Origin: Temnothorax longispinosus
Taxonomy: Eukaryota; Arthropoda; Insecta; Hymenoptera; Formicidae
DNA: 64,000 bases
Assembly: GCF_030848805.1 (NCBI RefSeq)
Contig: NC_092358.1
Span: forward strand, 16,051,138-16,115,137
Direction of reading: 5' to 3'
Shown: one piece after another, positions 8,229 through 20,659 of the stretch
Layout: every line of letters begins with the position of its first letter
How positions within the stretch are numbered: the stretch's first letter is position 1
The notes under the pieces: model-generated
Database searches by the model: none
Seen by the model: only the letters and a program-made list of their open reading frames with translations
Told to the model about the DNA's origin: nothing
Translations under genes and position numbers: made by a program

Positions 8229-11200
8229 TTAATAATGATACAAATTTGGCAATGTACAAATATAACAATTCATATTTACTTTCATAAATACGCAAACTTG
8301 AACAATTTTACTGGTTTCTATTCCTATAATTTCATTGCCAATATTACGTACGGAATTTATAAATTTACATAAAGGAGCTGATGTGTTGACAATATTACAA
8401 AGAGTAATTTCTTTGTTTGTTGTATTGTCAACTAAGAAAGTATTTATCCGGATAAACGTATTATCTGACAACAATGCGAAACTATTGTCAGAACGTTTAT
8501 TGTTCTTTTCTGATGATGAATAAAGGCAACCGTCTTTTATAGCTCTGCAATATGTTACAGTAAACACTGACATTCCAAAACGTTGTGCAATATCTTTATC
8601 AGTAATTGTTCCATTTCCTAAATAAGTTATCGATGATAATTTACAGCTGTTTTTAATATTTCTCGTAGTAATCTCTTTACAATAAGCTATCACCAATGGT
8701 GAAGCGTTAGTATATATGTGATTACGTAAAATGTGTACACTTTCCTGCATGTTTATGTAACGGACAATCTGCAAGTTAACACCTTTAGCACAATGAATGG
8801 CTTGAAGACTATCATGATTTGCTGACTCAAAAGGGAAAGTAGAGTGACACCATAGTGGTCCCCAATTCATAACACTTTCAGTGATGTGAAGCAGCTGGTG
8901 GATATTGTATGTCATTGACTTCTTTGAAAATAGCTTCTCTGTTAAATACACAAATTTGTGTAAATCTTCATCAACTTTGTTTAATTCTTCAAATGTAATC
9001 TCACATTGTAGTAATGAGTGTAAGCTATCTACAATTAAAATCCAATATTTTACCAATCGTTCTTCCAAAGCAAATTTAAACAACGGCAAGCTGTAATATA
9101 AAATGAAGTTTTCCCATTCTTTTGCCTTCCATTGATTTATATCCTCAAAAGATCTCGTTGACCGTCCTAATTGATGGGGAACTTTTATATCTAGAAGCAT
9201 TGTGTTAAGTAATTGTACTGTGGACTTTGGTATAATATTCAGAAACTGTTTAGTTATTTGCTTCCCAACACCTGCCAGATAGCAGTGCATGAAATCAGGG
9301 ACAAAGCCTTTTACTATATCAAAATTTGATAGATTTATAAGGGGTGAAACATCTATCACTCCGTTTACGTCATCAATGAACTCTTCGTTTGTAATCTTTT
9401 CCATAGACTCAATCATGTTTTCCACAGTTCTTTGGATTGGACGTGATTGGAGAATATGATATCTTGTAGAACCTTCATACCATTCTCCTTTGTGTAGACA
9501 CCAGTTGCATCCATATCTACCGTTAAATAATTTAACTCCTTGCATAGGAGCCCTTGCAACTGAGTCGACACAGCAGATCAACGCATACACTTTGATTAAG
9601 CGTACTTCATTATTAATATTGCATTGAACGCCTGTTGTATACAGTTGCTCCACAACTTGAGTAAAAGGCTGTAGAAAAGCTGCCATATTCGGTTTATTTT
9701 TACCAAACCAGATTCCACAAGTGATAATTGACTTTAATCTAATTTCGACTGGAAGCTCATTAACTTGTAAATATATTGGCCATATAGAATATTGCGAGCA
9801 TTCGAATCGAGGTGCCCCATCTGTATTGAAGATTGTGGTTGCGTAACTGTGTCTCTCATTAGTAGGTAATTTTTTCACAAATGATCTGTAACATTTTCCA
9901 TCGAAAATATCTGTAATTTTTCCACTATACTTTCTTTCTTTTACAACGTAATTGTAATATGATTGATTTTCTTCTATAAGAAGTTTAATTTTTTCTGACG
10001 GATCGATTATAAGAAAAATATTAGAAGATGATGGACCGTTGAAGTCGATAACTTCGGAACACCCATTGCAAGTCACAGAACATTTACAATTATCTATACT
10101 GCCCATATATGCACAACAATTGGGACAAATTCCATGATATTTTAATGTACGTTTTGGGTTTAAAATCCTGTCTAATACCGACCGTGTATAAGGGAGTATT
10201 AACCGTGAGAAAATTATATTAATAAGTTGCAAAATACTTGATATTTCTGTTAATGATGCTTTATATTTCAAAGCATGTTCCAGAACCATTAAAAGTACTT
10301 CAGCTGGTGATTTATTCACAGGTATTTGAATGCAACTGAAAAATTCTGGATTCGACATAAGATCTTGTAAACAGTGTGATTGAAGAATATCTTTGTCTTC
10401 CTCACTGGCATCGTTTCTCAAATCGTGTAATAAATCTAAATCACACTCCATCATTTCATTTCTTGAGCAATTAATCTGAAAAACATGTTATAGAAGTGTA
10501 ATACATTTTAAATACTTTAAACTTTAAATGTTCAATTTCAATTATAAATGAAACATTTATCCAAATTCCAAAAGTATACTAGGTATTTAACGACATATGT
10601 GTATATATACTCGTGCACGTGTATGGGAACGTATCAATGTGCATGCTTTTATGTGCGTGTGCGTGTGTGTGTGTGTGTGTGTTCAGAGGTTTTCATTATT
10701 ATAGAGGTTTTCGAAAACAATTACAATAGCTTGTATATACCTCTTTCTTCCTAAGAATATGCTTTATCCTTTGTTATTTCATTACTTTCGAACTTTTAAG
10801 AAATTATGAAATTAAAATAATGAAAAAAATTGTGAAAAGATCCTGAAATTTGTTATCTTTCAATTAAAAACAAAAATAAGTGAGGCAACAAAAACATGTA
10901 GACAGAAAAACAAGTTTTAGAAATTGTTACAATGAATTATTTTCAAGAAAATGTGCAATCCAAAAGTCAATTTATAGATTGTAAGATTTTCAATAGTTTT
11001 AAAATATAATAATTAATAAAATTTGTTTATATCAACTAATAATTTCATTATTACTAAATAGTAGGTACATACATTTTTTTAAGATAAAACTTTTTTTTAG
11101 TAAAATATGTGCAAATTTAAAAATACTTTCATGTTTTTTGAAAACTTTTTTAGATAAAGTTTCATCGTTAAAAACAAATTGTCAGCTTTTCATAAATCAT

Positions 11201-12097
11201 GTATGTAGAACAGCAGATAATTGACATATAATATTGACTTTACGTTAACTTATTTAGTTATTTTATATATAAAAATTTCTTGACACACATAATGTATAAT
11301 ATATTATATTATACATATAATATATTATACGTTATCTCTAGATATTGATATATATATATTGATATATATAATAATAGGAGAATATACTAAAAAGAATAAT
11401 ACAAACCTCAAATATTTCTGTGTTGATGTTTGCATCACTGCCATTGAATTTTTGTACGTCAGTATTGACTTCATTTACAACAGAAGATTCACTGTTTACG
11501 TTACTTGGTGTTTCTGTATCCATATTTTGGGGAACATCTTTACAACTGACACTCTGAATAAGTAAGACATTATTAGGTGATAATTAAATTATTGTGTATA
11601 TACAATATTAATATTTAAACATTAATAATACTGTACATTTTGGAGATTACGAATGAATAACATGTTACACAATTTTAATATATATGGAGCAATTATATTA
11701 CATATGTAAATGGCATTTTATTAAATACAGAAATCTGTAATAAATTTATAAGAAACTAAAGTAATTACAAATCTTAATAATTATTTAGCATCTTTATACA
11801 AGTACTACTTTACATTACACAGCCACTTAATTATGAGCGATTGTAATAACTAGCACATGTATAAATTGATATAAGTGATGAATATGTTCAGTAACTGCTA
11901 AGAAATAATTTGTATTAAATGAACTTCTATATTAAATTAACTAATAAAAATCTACAAATAGACACAGAACAACTTACACGTTTAACAACTCTTCTTTTAC
12001 GCTTGTAATTTTGCCTTCTCAAAATCCTTGGACTAATATCTTGAATACGGCAAGAGCGCAAATAATGTTTATAGCCCAGTCGAAGTTTCTGTTCCAT
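8229..12097 (-). CDS. Tnp2/CACTA-type DNA transposase, three exons, apparently intact
   Basis: Exon 1 is 12097-11978 (40 codons from ATG, very basic, ending KRKRRVVKR, a likely nuclear signal). Exon 2 is 11553-11407 (49 codons, acidic/Ser-rich). Exon 3 is 10475-8229 (748 residues and stop). Splice sites GTAAGT/CAG and GTTTGT/CAG keep frame 0, giving about 837 aa with no stops. Near residues 206-228 lies a zinc-ribbon-like CPNC...CKC...CNGC. Further on come FNTDGAPRFECSQYSIWP, GIWFGKNKP, GCNWCLHKG and PDFMHCYLAGVGKQ, which resemble the Tnp2 transposases of CACTA/EnSpm-like elements known from arthropods and cnidarians. The family cuts and pastes DNA with an RNase H-like DDE core. The left border may be the palindrome at 8055. 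A GACGCTA-type end lies 45 bp upstream of the start codon. Clear CACTA terminal repeats were not found, so element borders are open. Domestication is possible but not shown. Confidence 0.8.
10652..10682. repeat. (GT)n microsatellite
   Basis: A GT-rich simple repeat in intron 2 of the Tnp2-type transposase gene. Confidence 0.9.
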
Positions 12098-12140
12098 ATT
12101 TTATGAAAGGGTGAATTTTTGTACAATAACGGAAGGAGAA

Positions 12141-12178
12141 ACAAATGCTTCCAAGCATTTGTAGCGTCCAGTTGATCG
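12141..12178. repeat. Single GACGCTA-type terminal repeat upstream of the Tnp2-like gene
   Basis: The reverse complement reads CCTGCGATCAACTGGACGCT then ACAAATGCTT, matching the ends of the MITEs at 1951-2071 and 54984-55156. It also contains the hairpin CAAATGCTT-CC-AAGCATTTG. No partner end was found within the transposase gene or its 3' flank, so it may be a solo end or the upstream terminus of the transposase element. Confidence 0.45.
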
Positions 12179-12239
12179 CAGGCTTGTTCTGCCACCTGCA
12201 GATCGTTCGGTTATGTTGTTTTTATACCCGGTTTCCGAA

Positions 12240-12696
12240 AATACACATAAAAATACTTACGCGATTACAGAGAAACCTTGAAGAAATTTCTTGGAAAACA
12301 AGTTTCTTTTCTTAATATTCGTATGTCTTAATATTCGCTGTGTCGCGCGAATTAAGAACCGCTGCTTGCGAGTGAGTCGGGTGTGGACGGGTGCGTCGGG
12401 TGCTCGTGCTCGTCGCTGTGAGGTTAAGGTTACACAGAGCACTGTCACTCCGTCTGTTCTTTTTCGAAGAACTTCCTGAACTAGTGCAATATATTATTGC
12501 ACTAGTGTGCACCAGTTCAGGAAGTTCTTCGAAAAAGAACAAACGAACTGACTCGTCTGCGCACGACACGAGACCACGTGGCATCGTGCACGAACGTCCG
12601 GACCAAAAGCCACCCGATGAATGCGCGAAGTTATACGTGTGTTTGTAACGATTGTTTTATGGAAATTTTGATTAAGCATTTTCATTAAAGTAATCC
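12240..12696 (+). promoter_or_regulatory. Putative promoter and noncoding first exon of the BEN-like gene
   Basis: A CpG-richer stretch (12340-12640) precedes a consensus donor GTAAGT at 12697; an acceptor TTCATAG ends at 12794, three bases before the start codon of the next gene. This suggests a 5' UTR exon ending at 12696 and a 98-bp intron. No TATA box is evident. A perfect 27-bp inverted repeat lies inside (12456-12540). Confidence 0.45.
12456..12540. repeat. Nested perfect palindromes in the BEN-like gene upstream region
   Basis: The 27-bp arms 12456-12482 and 12514-12540 are exact reverse complements (GTTCTTTTTCGAAGAACTTC and onward). Between them sits a second inverted repeat, ACTAGTGCAAT (12480-12490) against ATTGCACTAGT (12496-12506). 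It could extrude as a cruciform or fold in RNA. It may be a small MITE, but no target duplication was identified. Confidence 0.75.
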
Positions 12697-12797
12697 GTAA
12701 GTATAACATTTTATTAATATTGCAGTCATAATATATAGAAACTTGTACGAAATCATATGTAACTCATATGTAAACTAATATTTTTTATTCATAGGTT

Positions 12798-15700
12798 ATG
12801 GCTGACGAAAGTAATACAATGCACGTGGCCATCAGATTTTTCAGTGATGAATCGAAGAAAGTTTTATGCGTGCCAATAACAGACGTTTCAAACTTAGATA
12901 TAGAAAAAGACTATATTAATGAACCTTTTTATATAAAAAAATATGAAGGCAGTACAGATAAATTTCATTTTTCACCGGGTCAAGTTTTATCGTCTGTTGG
13001 TGAGTGTTGGATTTATTTCTAATTTGTATTGAAAAAATAATAAATATACAATTAATTTGACATGTTTCTGCATTTGGGGTCCGCATCAAATATTAAAGCA
13101 TAATGTACGTTAAAGTTAAAAGAAATAAGTAATAAGCCGATCAAAATGACCCACGTTGCGAAAGCAGCCAAGAAATGGTATTACTACTACATCTGCATGT
13201 ACATTGTATACGTAACAAGCAACTATTTCTTATACCTATATACAATATATATATTGCCTCTTCCTCGCCACAGACGTTGCTTGTCAAACTTAGCAACTAA
13301 TTCTTTGACCTGGAAGTTTCTCTTTGTGTAAACTGTGTTTATAAATTTTGTAACCAAACCGATCTTTCTTCATAAATAAATACCTAATACTGACTTGATA
13401 ATAATTAACTAGAAGGTCATATATATAGAAATAGATCTACCATATAATGAAATAAGTATTACATAACAGAGTTATTTATTTTTTCATTTGTCCTGCATTC
13501 CATGCAAATGATTTTTATTTTAGAGTAAAATTTTTTTGTTTTAATATTTAATGCACATGGTTAAAGGCTGATGGCAGAAAACAAAACGTAATAGGCTCTT
13601 ACGTCTATCGTAATCATAAACGTAAAGCAAGGTAGAGAAAATCGTATATCTAACTACGTTCGTATCGTCACGTACTTATGACACGATAGTGACACTTTTT
13701 TTATGACTTTAATACGTTTACGTAGTTACGTGTACGGTATCAGCCTTGCTTGCATAGACGCGGCGTCTATGACTATACGATAGACGTCATCAGAGCCTAC
13801 GTTTTGTTTTCTGCCATCAGCTTAGATTTGTACTTCTTTTTTCAGAATGTAAAGATTTGCTAATATTAAACGGAACAGATTTAAAACTTCTTGTAAAAAA
13901 GTACATAATATTTTTAGATATAGGTATTTTAGATATAGGTATATGTATGTATATTTGTTATAAGTATAATTAATTATAATTATACTCATAATTTTCATAA
14001 AAAGATTTATGAAAGGTATTTGCAAAGTTTGGAAAATAATTCTATTGTGTCCTATTTATTTCATTGCAGATGATATTTCTTTATGCATATTTACAGGACT
14101 GTTTTAGGATATTTAGTTTAATTCTAATAAGTGTTTCACTTTTTTTTAATAAATGTAGAATCTAAAACGAAAAGAAAAACAGAAAGCTTTTTGTAAAAAC
14201 GCTTATAAAGAGATAAGGCGAAACGATTGTATTAATATCAAGATTTAAGGGATGTGGTAGATCTCGTTGCGGCGCTGGCAACAATAATAAGCATAGCGCA
14301 CGTGCACAAAAGCTCTACAAATATTTGCCGGAGCTTGGTAAGACTCTCGAGACATCTTCCCGTCTCGAAGGAAATGCTCGAGTGCAATGGTGCAATCGCC
14401 AGAGACGACACCTTCGTGTTTCTTTTCTGTGAGAAATTCTTATTCCTTTTTTTTTCTTTGTCATTTACGCTACTTTCTAGAATTTATTAAAGATATTCGC
14501 AACTTTTTATAATGCTTCGAAGCAGTTGATGTATATATATCAAGACTGTATTTTTTAAATATTATTTTCTTAACTCCTTCAAAGTACGCACAACATTAAT
14601 TAAAAGTTTTAAAATCTTATTTTTTGGGATATTGCTAGACTTATAATAATCTACAATTCATTATTCAGGTATTTACAAAATTGATTGAAATAAAACACAC
14701 TTTACTTTTACGAATATTATTCTTGCATTGCGAAGAAAATTATTTTTCCGTTTTATGTTAAGCAAATATATACAGTCTTTATACGCTGCAATGTTAAAAC
14801 GTTATGTTTAGCATTTATTTATACTCAGTATATTCAGTTTATATGTGTCTTCATAAAGATGTTTCTTGATAAACAAAGATGTACAGATTTGAGACCGGTG
14901 ACTGAAATTACTGAATGTAAGCTTGCGTGATGTAACACAACATGTGGCAAAGAGGTCTCTAAACAGAGAGCTAGGTAATGCACTTGAAAATATAAGAACG
15001 TGCGAATATATGAGAATATATAAAGAAATTGTTAGCAAAATGCATTTTTTTAACCACTGTCGCGAAGTGGATTTCGTAAAATTTTCCACACAGATTTAAT
15101 CTTTAAATTTATATAATTCTTATAATACTTTAATAAGAGAATTTATTATTAACTTGAAAGAATGCAATAATCTTTTTATAATCAAACATTATTTAAAAAC
15201 TGTAGGATTCATAAATAATTATTGCTTCATCAAATATAGAAATAATCGCAAACAAGATATATATAAATGTAAGAATTTATCGAAATGGGGTTTGTAATTT
15301 GAAAATTATTGACGAATTAATAATATATATTAAGCTGTCAGTTTATCTTGGCGCACGTAAATATGAAGTACAGAGCAATTGCTCTGTATAAAAAATATAG
15401 AAATTAGATATGTGGCGGTTATTTGTTATTAAATGTTTTTCATGAATTCGGCTTTCAGCATATCGAACAAGTATAAAATATAATATATGAGTATTTAAGC
15501 CACCAGTGCAATTAATTTGAAATTACATTTACGGAGGACATTTTGTATATTTTTAATTCCACTTGTTACTGTGTACGTATGTATATCCGCTATCAATGTT
15601 AGTCAATGCGCTCTTTCAGAGTGAAATGTGCTACCGCCGCGCAGTCGTTGCAAACTCGTGCGCACCGATTACTTTGCAATCGCTAATGACACGCCGACCA

Positions 15701-16883
15701 ATGATGATGGTGTTTTACATTAAAATGTACACGCAACTGCTCCCGTAAGCGGCTTACAACGCGCGCGCACACATCACGCGCTATGTCTATATTTAATCGG
15801 TATCTGCTACCACATGATCAGAGTGCCTAATGAAGTCGAAACTGTAAGAGGATCATCGGGAGACCGCGAGGTGTAATCTAATGTTATAGCAAATTCGATA
15901 AGACATCGGAATAAATCAAAAGCTCCGCCCGTTAGCTGTTCCACCGCCGAAGTTAAATAACTTTTAATAATCTTCTGTCGTGTCGTTTCCGAGATTTTAT
16001 TTGTATGCAGCTTATTCTGAATTTCTTCTTGTGGCCTTAGCAAAATGAACCTTTCATTTTTACATAGCAAATTAAAGAAAAGATGTTTTCATTTTTACAT
16101 AGCAAATTAAAATGGTAACATTGAAAATTTGCTTTTAATTCTAAATAATTTTTTGTTTTAATATTGATTATTACGAGCATTTACGAGATGTCTATTCTAT
16201 GAAAATATATGCAGAATATTTAGAACATTTGCCATACATATATTAAATATTTCTAAATTAAATATTAATTAAATTTTAGAACGATCCCTGTAACATTTGT
16301 ATTGTTAAATTGATATGGATTGTTGCTTTACAATAATAGTATAGATATAGAAACAGTAGTAATGGTAGTGTTTATTATTTATTTCTTATAACTGTAACGT
16401 ATAGGGAGACTTAAAACGTAATATTGAGAGAGAGAAGTGATGAATAATTTATTAAATTAAAAGTAAACATTTTTATGTAACACGTGCATGGAAAGTGGCC
16501 CATTACGCACGCTACGCGTGCGTGATAGACCACTTTCCACGCACTTGCAACATAAAATAGGGTGTGCAAGCCGTGCTGTAAGAGGAAAATTCCCGGGTGC
16601 GGTGACCGCACTCGCCTTCGGCTCGTGCGTCAACTCCGCACCCCTGAATTTTCATCTTACAGCACTTGTTACACAAATAACTATTATAGTTTTAAAATTT
16701 CCTTTAACTAAAATATATTAAAGAAGACATTTTTTTATAGGTACCTTAGAACAATTATTGAACCGTAAAACACGCTTCAAATTTAGTAAAATGCGCAGAA
16801 GCGATGCAATTCAAAGGTTACGACTACAACATAGAGAAATTCCAGAGCAAATTAATAAAGTACATAAAACTATCTACATAATT

Positions 16884-16949
<66 letters not shown>

Positions 16950-18329
16950 AGTATATAATGGAGAACATATTTCAACAACATATGTTAATTTACAGAATAT
17001 TAAAAAGAAATTGAAAAAATTAGCAAAAAAAACAAGTGGAAAACAGCAACTTCAGAAATTTTTAACAAAGAGGATGGAATTAAAGGATTCAGATGAGGAA
17101 ATAAATTTAAAAAAAAATAGAAGAAGTTTCCCAATTAAGAAACGGCAGCTATTTGCTAGTGACGATGAAAATATTAATGTAGATAATTCAGATAATCAGT
17201 CGAAAGAAAAAAGTAAAAATGTTTAAAAATATTATTAAATAATATATTTATATTGTTAAATAATTATTAAATTAATTATAATTTTCCCCTTTATTGTACA
17301 GATAACATCGCAAATGAAGAAGATCTTCCAAGTGCAAATACTCCTGCTGAGACATTAGATGAATTAAATACAATTTCGCCAGGTTCAAGCGTCAGCCACC
17401 AATCTTCATTGTATCTTAATCGTACTGGACGTTCATATTCAGGATCACCACCACGAAATGAACGTAATGAAAATAGCTATAATAATTATAAGAAATTGTT
17501 TGATATACATTATCAATTCAAAATTTACAGGTAATTAAATTTAAAAAAAAATGTATATATTTTTTCAGCAGAAATACAAAATGTGGAGACTCCACGGTCG
17601 CGGCCGAATCGTAGAAATGAACATGATGAACGTAATGAACATATCGTTCATTATAATAAACGTCCATTTTCAAGATCGCCACCACGAAATGAACGTAAGA
17701 AAATAGTTATAATAATTATAAGAAATTGCTTGATATACATTATCAATTCAAAATTTACAGGTAATTTAATTTAAAAAAAATGTATATATTTTTTCAGCAG
17801 TAATACAAAATGTGGGGACTCCACGGTCGCGGCCGAATCGTAGAAATGAACATAATGATGAACGTTCATTTTCAAGATCGCCACCACGAAATGAACGTAA
17901 GAAAATAGTTATAATAATTATAAGAAATTGCTTGATATACATTATTAATTCAAAATTTACAGGTAATTTAATTTTAAAAAAATGTATATATTTTTTCAGC
18001 AGTAATAGAAAATGTGGGGACTCCACGGTCGCGGCCGAATCGTAGAAATGAACCTAATGATGAACGTTCATTTTCAAGATCGCCACCACGAAATGAACGT
18101 AAGAAAATAGCTATAATAATTATAAGAAATTGCTTGATATACATTATCAATTCAAAATTTACAGGTAATTTAATTAAAAAAAAAATGTATATATTTTTTC
18201 AGCAGAAATACAAAATGTGGGGACTCCACGGTTGCGGCCGAATCGTAGAAGAGGCTTCGTCTATCGATTGAAAACTGCAGGTAATAAATTGTATTGCAAG
18301 ACGCACATGTATAGGAATACACACACGCA

Positions 18330-18374
<45 letters not shown>

Positions 18375-19054
18375 GCGTGACCCCACACGTTTTTTTTTAG
18401 ACAATTTTTAAAAAGCTATAAAACAAAATTTTATTAAATTATTTGGTAGGGGAGCAAATAGAATCGGAGGATGAAAACCAATATGACAATCACTTAAGCT
18501 CGGAAGTGCGAGAAGTCAATGAAGAAGGAAGACAATTATATGAAATTGAAGGAGATGAGGTATCCCAGTTTTATATTAAGCAATTATTTATAAATATTTA
18601 ATTGAAATATTTATGTTCACAATTGTTTATCTAGATTTACATTGGATGTGGCAAGATGATACAACTGGCATTCTGGGAATACATTAAACACCGTAGCCAC
18701 TGGGTGTTTTTACGAGAACTACTCGTAATATTTTGGGGCAAATATCATTTGGTAAACAGATGTTTTAAAAAATCAAAAGTAACAACTGAGTTGTACCAAA
18801 GATCCCCTCGAAAATGCTTTACGCCAAAAAAATATAAAAATTTGCGTCGTAAGTATTGATTTTCAGTTGCAAATCGAATAATGATACATTACTTCAAATA
18901 ATTCAATTTCATTTTAGGATTATTTAAAGATTACCTTGACGAAATATTTCATCATTCTACAAAGAAAAAAAGAATTCTTCGTTATATGAACAAACACATC
19001 GGATATAAAATTAGAGATATCCGAAAATTAGATTATGAAAAAGTTTCTATTTAA
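12798..19054 (+). CDS. Probable BEN-domain protein, 11 coding exons
   Basis: Exons placed by phase: 12798-12999, 16741-16859, 16996-17212, 17302-17463, 17569-17694, 17798-17896, 18000-18098, 18203-18280, 18450-18559, 18635-18848, 18918-19054. They join to 520 codons plus stop without a frame break. The N-terminus (MADESNTMHVAIRFFSDESK) is followed by a Lys/Arg-rich helix-like part, an acidic part, a repeated Arg/Ser/Pro-rich linker, an acidic Glu-rich exon, and a C-terminal basic segment (YIGCGKMIQLAFWEYIK, VFLRELLVIFWGKYHLV, then a Tyr/Lys-rich end). The last 110 residues fit the helical BEN fold (DNA binding or chromatin adaptor) in pattern and in hymenopteran context, but I cannot confirm this without a profile search. 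The first intron is 3.7 kb and holds repeats. Exons 5-8 are tandem duplicates. The donor of exon 2 (GTACAT) is weak. Likely nuclear. Confidence 0.65.
13564..13824. repeat. 260-bp MITE in BEN-like gene intron 1
   Basis: Terminal inverted repeats read GGCTGATGGCAGAAAACAAA at the left and its complement, ending CTGCCATCAGC, at the right, continuing into ACGTA and CGTCTATCG words. A TTA-like target duplication is possible. The interior is rich in TACGT and CGTATC words. Confidence 0.75.
13825..16480. other. Remainder of BEN-like gene intron 1
   Basis: Mostly unique AT-rich sequence. A CpG-richer patch lies at about 15600-15910. A minus-strand open frame of 87 codons (15807-16070; contains RQKIIKSYLTSAVEQLTGGA) looks somewhat protein-like but is unrecognised and has no splice or start context. 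A 24-bp direct repeat, TTTCATTTTTACATAGCAAA and onward, occurs at about 16052 and 16087. Confidence 0.35.
16486..16685. repeat. Double-hairpin repeat family, copy 1
   Basis: Two consecutive inverted repeats. The first is GCATGGAAAGTGG against CCACTTTCCACGC; the second is GGAAAATTCCCGGGTGCGG against CCGCACCCCTGAATTTTC. ACATAAAATAGGGTGTGCAA lies between them. The ends are AACACGTGCATGG and CACTTGTTACACAAATAACT. Copies lie at 55520-55700 and 59230-59490. Confidence 0.75.
16884..16936. repeat. (CA)n microsatellite
   Basis: About 26 CA units in the intron between coding exons 2 and 3 of the BEN-like gene, followed by a short (AT)n. Confidence 0.95.
17464..18280 (+). repeat. Tandem array of exon-plus-intron units in the BEN-like gene
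   Basis: Exon starts at 17569, 17798, 18000 and 18203 give periods of 229, 202 and 203 bp. The four introns (17464-17568, 17695-17797, 17897-17999, 18099-18202) differ by only a few bases in about 103. Each copied exon encodes a variant of TPRSRPNRRNEHNDERSFSR then SPPRNE; unit lengths are 126, 99 and 99 bp, all multiples of three, and the last unit diverges after RPNRR. Every acceptor is a NAGNAG (CAGCAG), which would allow one-residue choices. All units are phase 1 at both ends, so any number of copies keeps the frame. Confidence 0.85.
18320..18377. repeat. (AC)n/(GC)n alternating purine-pyrimidine tract
   Basis: An AC-rich run followed by eight or more CG dinucleotides in the intron before exon 9 of the BEN-like gene. 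Such tracts can adopt left-handed Z-DNA. Confidence 0.9.
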
Positions 19055-19116
19055 GTTCTTATATTTTGTTACCAAAGTTTTATATTGTATTACTTTATAG
19101 TGAGTATATAAAATAT

Positions 19117-19156
19117 AAAAAAGACATACGATGTTACACATCGTATGTCTTTTTTG
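19117..19156. other. Perfect hairpin just downstream of the BEN-like gene
   Basis: AAAAGACATACGATGT, two bases, then ACATCGTATGTCTTTT, about 60 bp past the stop codon. It could be a 3' UTR structural element or a tiny inverted repeat. Confidence 0.6.
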
Positions 19157-20659
19157 TGTACATACATCGACATCGTCTTTAGTGAAAAAAACTTATTCGC
19201 TTGTTTCAGACCACACAGAGTCCTCGGGCCAGAGCGCGTGTATTATCATAATCAGTATGTAGTTATCTACCAAAGTCTGTTCGTACCAGATATACGTAAA
19301 AAAAGTACGACTGAAGAGGATACAAACTGAAGGCTGTTTTATGCTGAAGTAAACGTTGCGTGTGCGAAATGAAAGAAAACCAGTTAAATGGAATTTTACG
19401 TTTAATAAATGCAACGGAAGGGACGCAGAGATAACTGTACGAACTACAACTGCGAATCGCGACGTGTCTTCACGAAACAAACTCCAAAAGACTGATAGCC
19501 GACACTCCGGAATTGTCTCATGCTTACATTTATAATAATTTAAAAATCCTAAGTGACCATTTTCTAATTGTAGAGTCGATAATTATTGTCTTACATCAGT
19601 TGAGCATAATGGATTATACGATTATAGATATAACGGGACTTGTGCATGGATGCGGTAACGTAAACTGTAAAATATTAATATGACTGGTATGACTGCACTG
19701 CAAATTCAAGTGTGTTATTTTAACTGTCATTTAACACGGTTGAACGTATTAAATTAACTTTTAATTTCATTTCATTACAATTTAAGTTTTAATTCAACGT
19801 GTTTATTTAACACGTAACAAAACAAAACAAGCTCCAGTAAAACCTGTCATTTTTAGACGTTTATGCGTGTAGAAATAACATATTTGGATTTACAATGTGC
19901 TGCTTTCAATTTTGTTTGTATGAAGATAAGACTTTTTATTAATTGTTTTGTAATGAAATTTATATCTTTGTAATAAAATATGTGTCAAGCATTCAAGCAT
20001 TTACGAAATAACAATTATTTATTTCTTTATCGATATTCCTAACATTTCTCACATCGCACAGTTGCCCGCGACTGCAACAGTCGACGACCAAAACAATAAC
20101 AGAGATCAAGTGGCCGTGGCAATCGTGGCATTCTAGCTCTAGCAGTACAGTTTACCGCCGATCTTTCTTTACGTGAGTATCGTTTTGAGTATTGTTTTGA
20201 GTAGACTAGTCATTCTCATAATAATTGTACGTACATGATTTTCAAATGTGATGTTATACATCATAAGTATTAGTACCAATTAAAAACAATAGGGTAGTGG
20301 GTTATATGTTAATGTTTTCAATCAATCTCATTTGCAATGTTTACAGATAATAGTAATTTACTAAGAAAGATATACTTTATGTTGAATACTAATGAGAGAT
20401 AATTTGTTTGTCTTGAAATTATGCATTTCTTGAAAATTAATAAATTTATACTTACATTATATTGGGTATTTAATTTTTTTCCTTTTTCATAAATTCTTTC
20501 AATTATAAAAAATAATTAAATATAAATATATCTACAAAAATATTTTTTTGAAACAAATTTATTAATAAAATCGTCATAAATTGCATTATATTATACATTA
20601 GATCTTATTTTCCTATATCAAATGAAATATATCTTTTATGATATAAAATGATATTGTTA
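19157..20659. other. Intergenic region
   Basis: Unique AT-rich sequence with an AATAAA near 19973. A CpG-richer stretch at 20050-20175 ends in a donor-like GTGAGT (about 20173) and could be a noncoding first exon, but no matching coding exon was found. Confidence 0.3.

Noticed and set aside
15807..16070. Minus-strand 87-codon protein in BEN-like gene intron 1
   Set aside because: Looks mildly protein-like, but no known family, no splice sites and no flanking exons were found.
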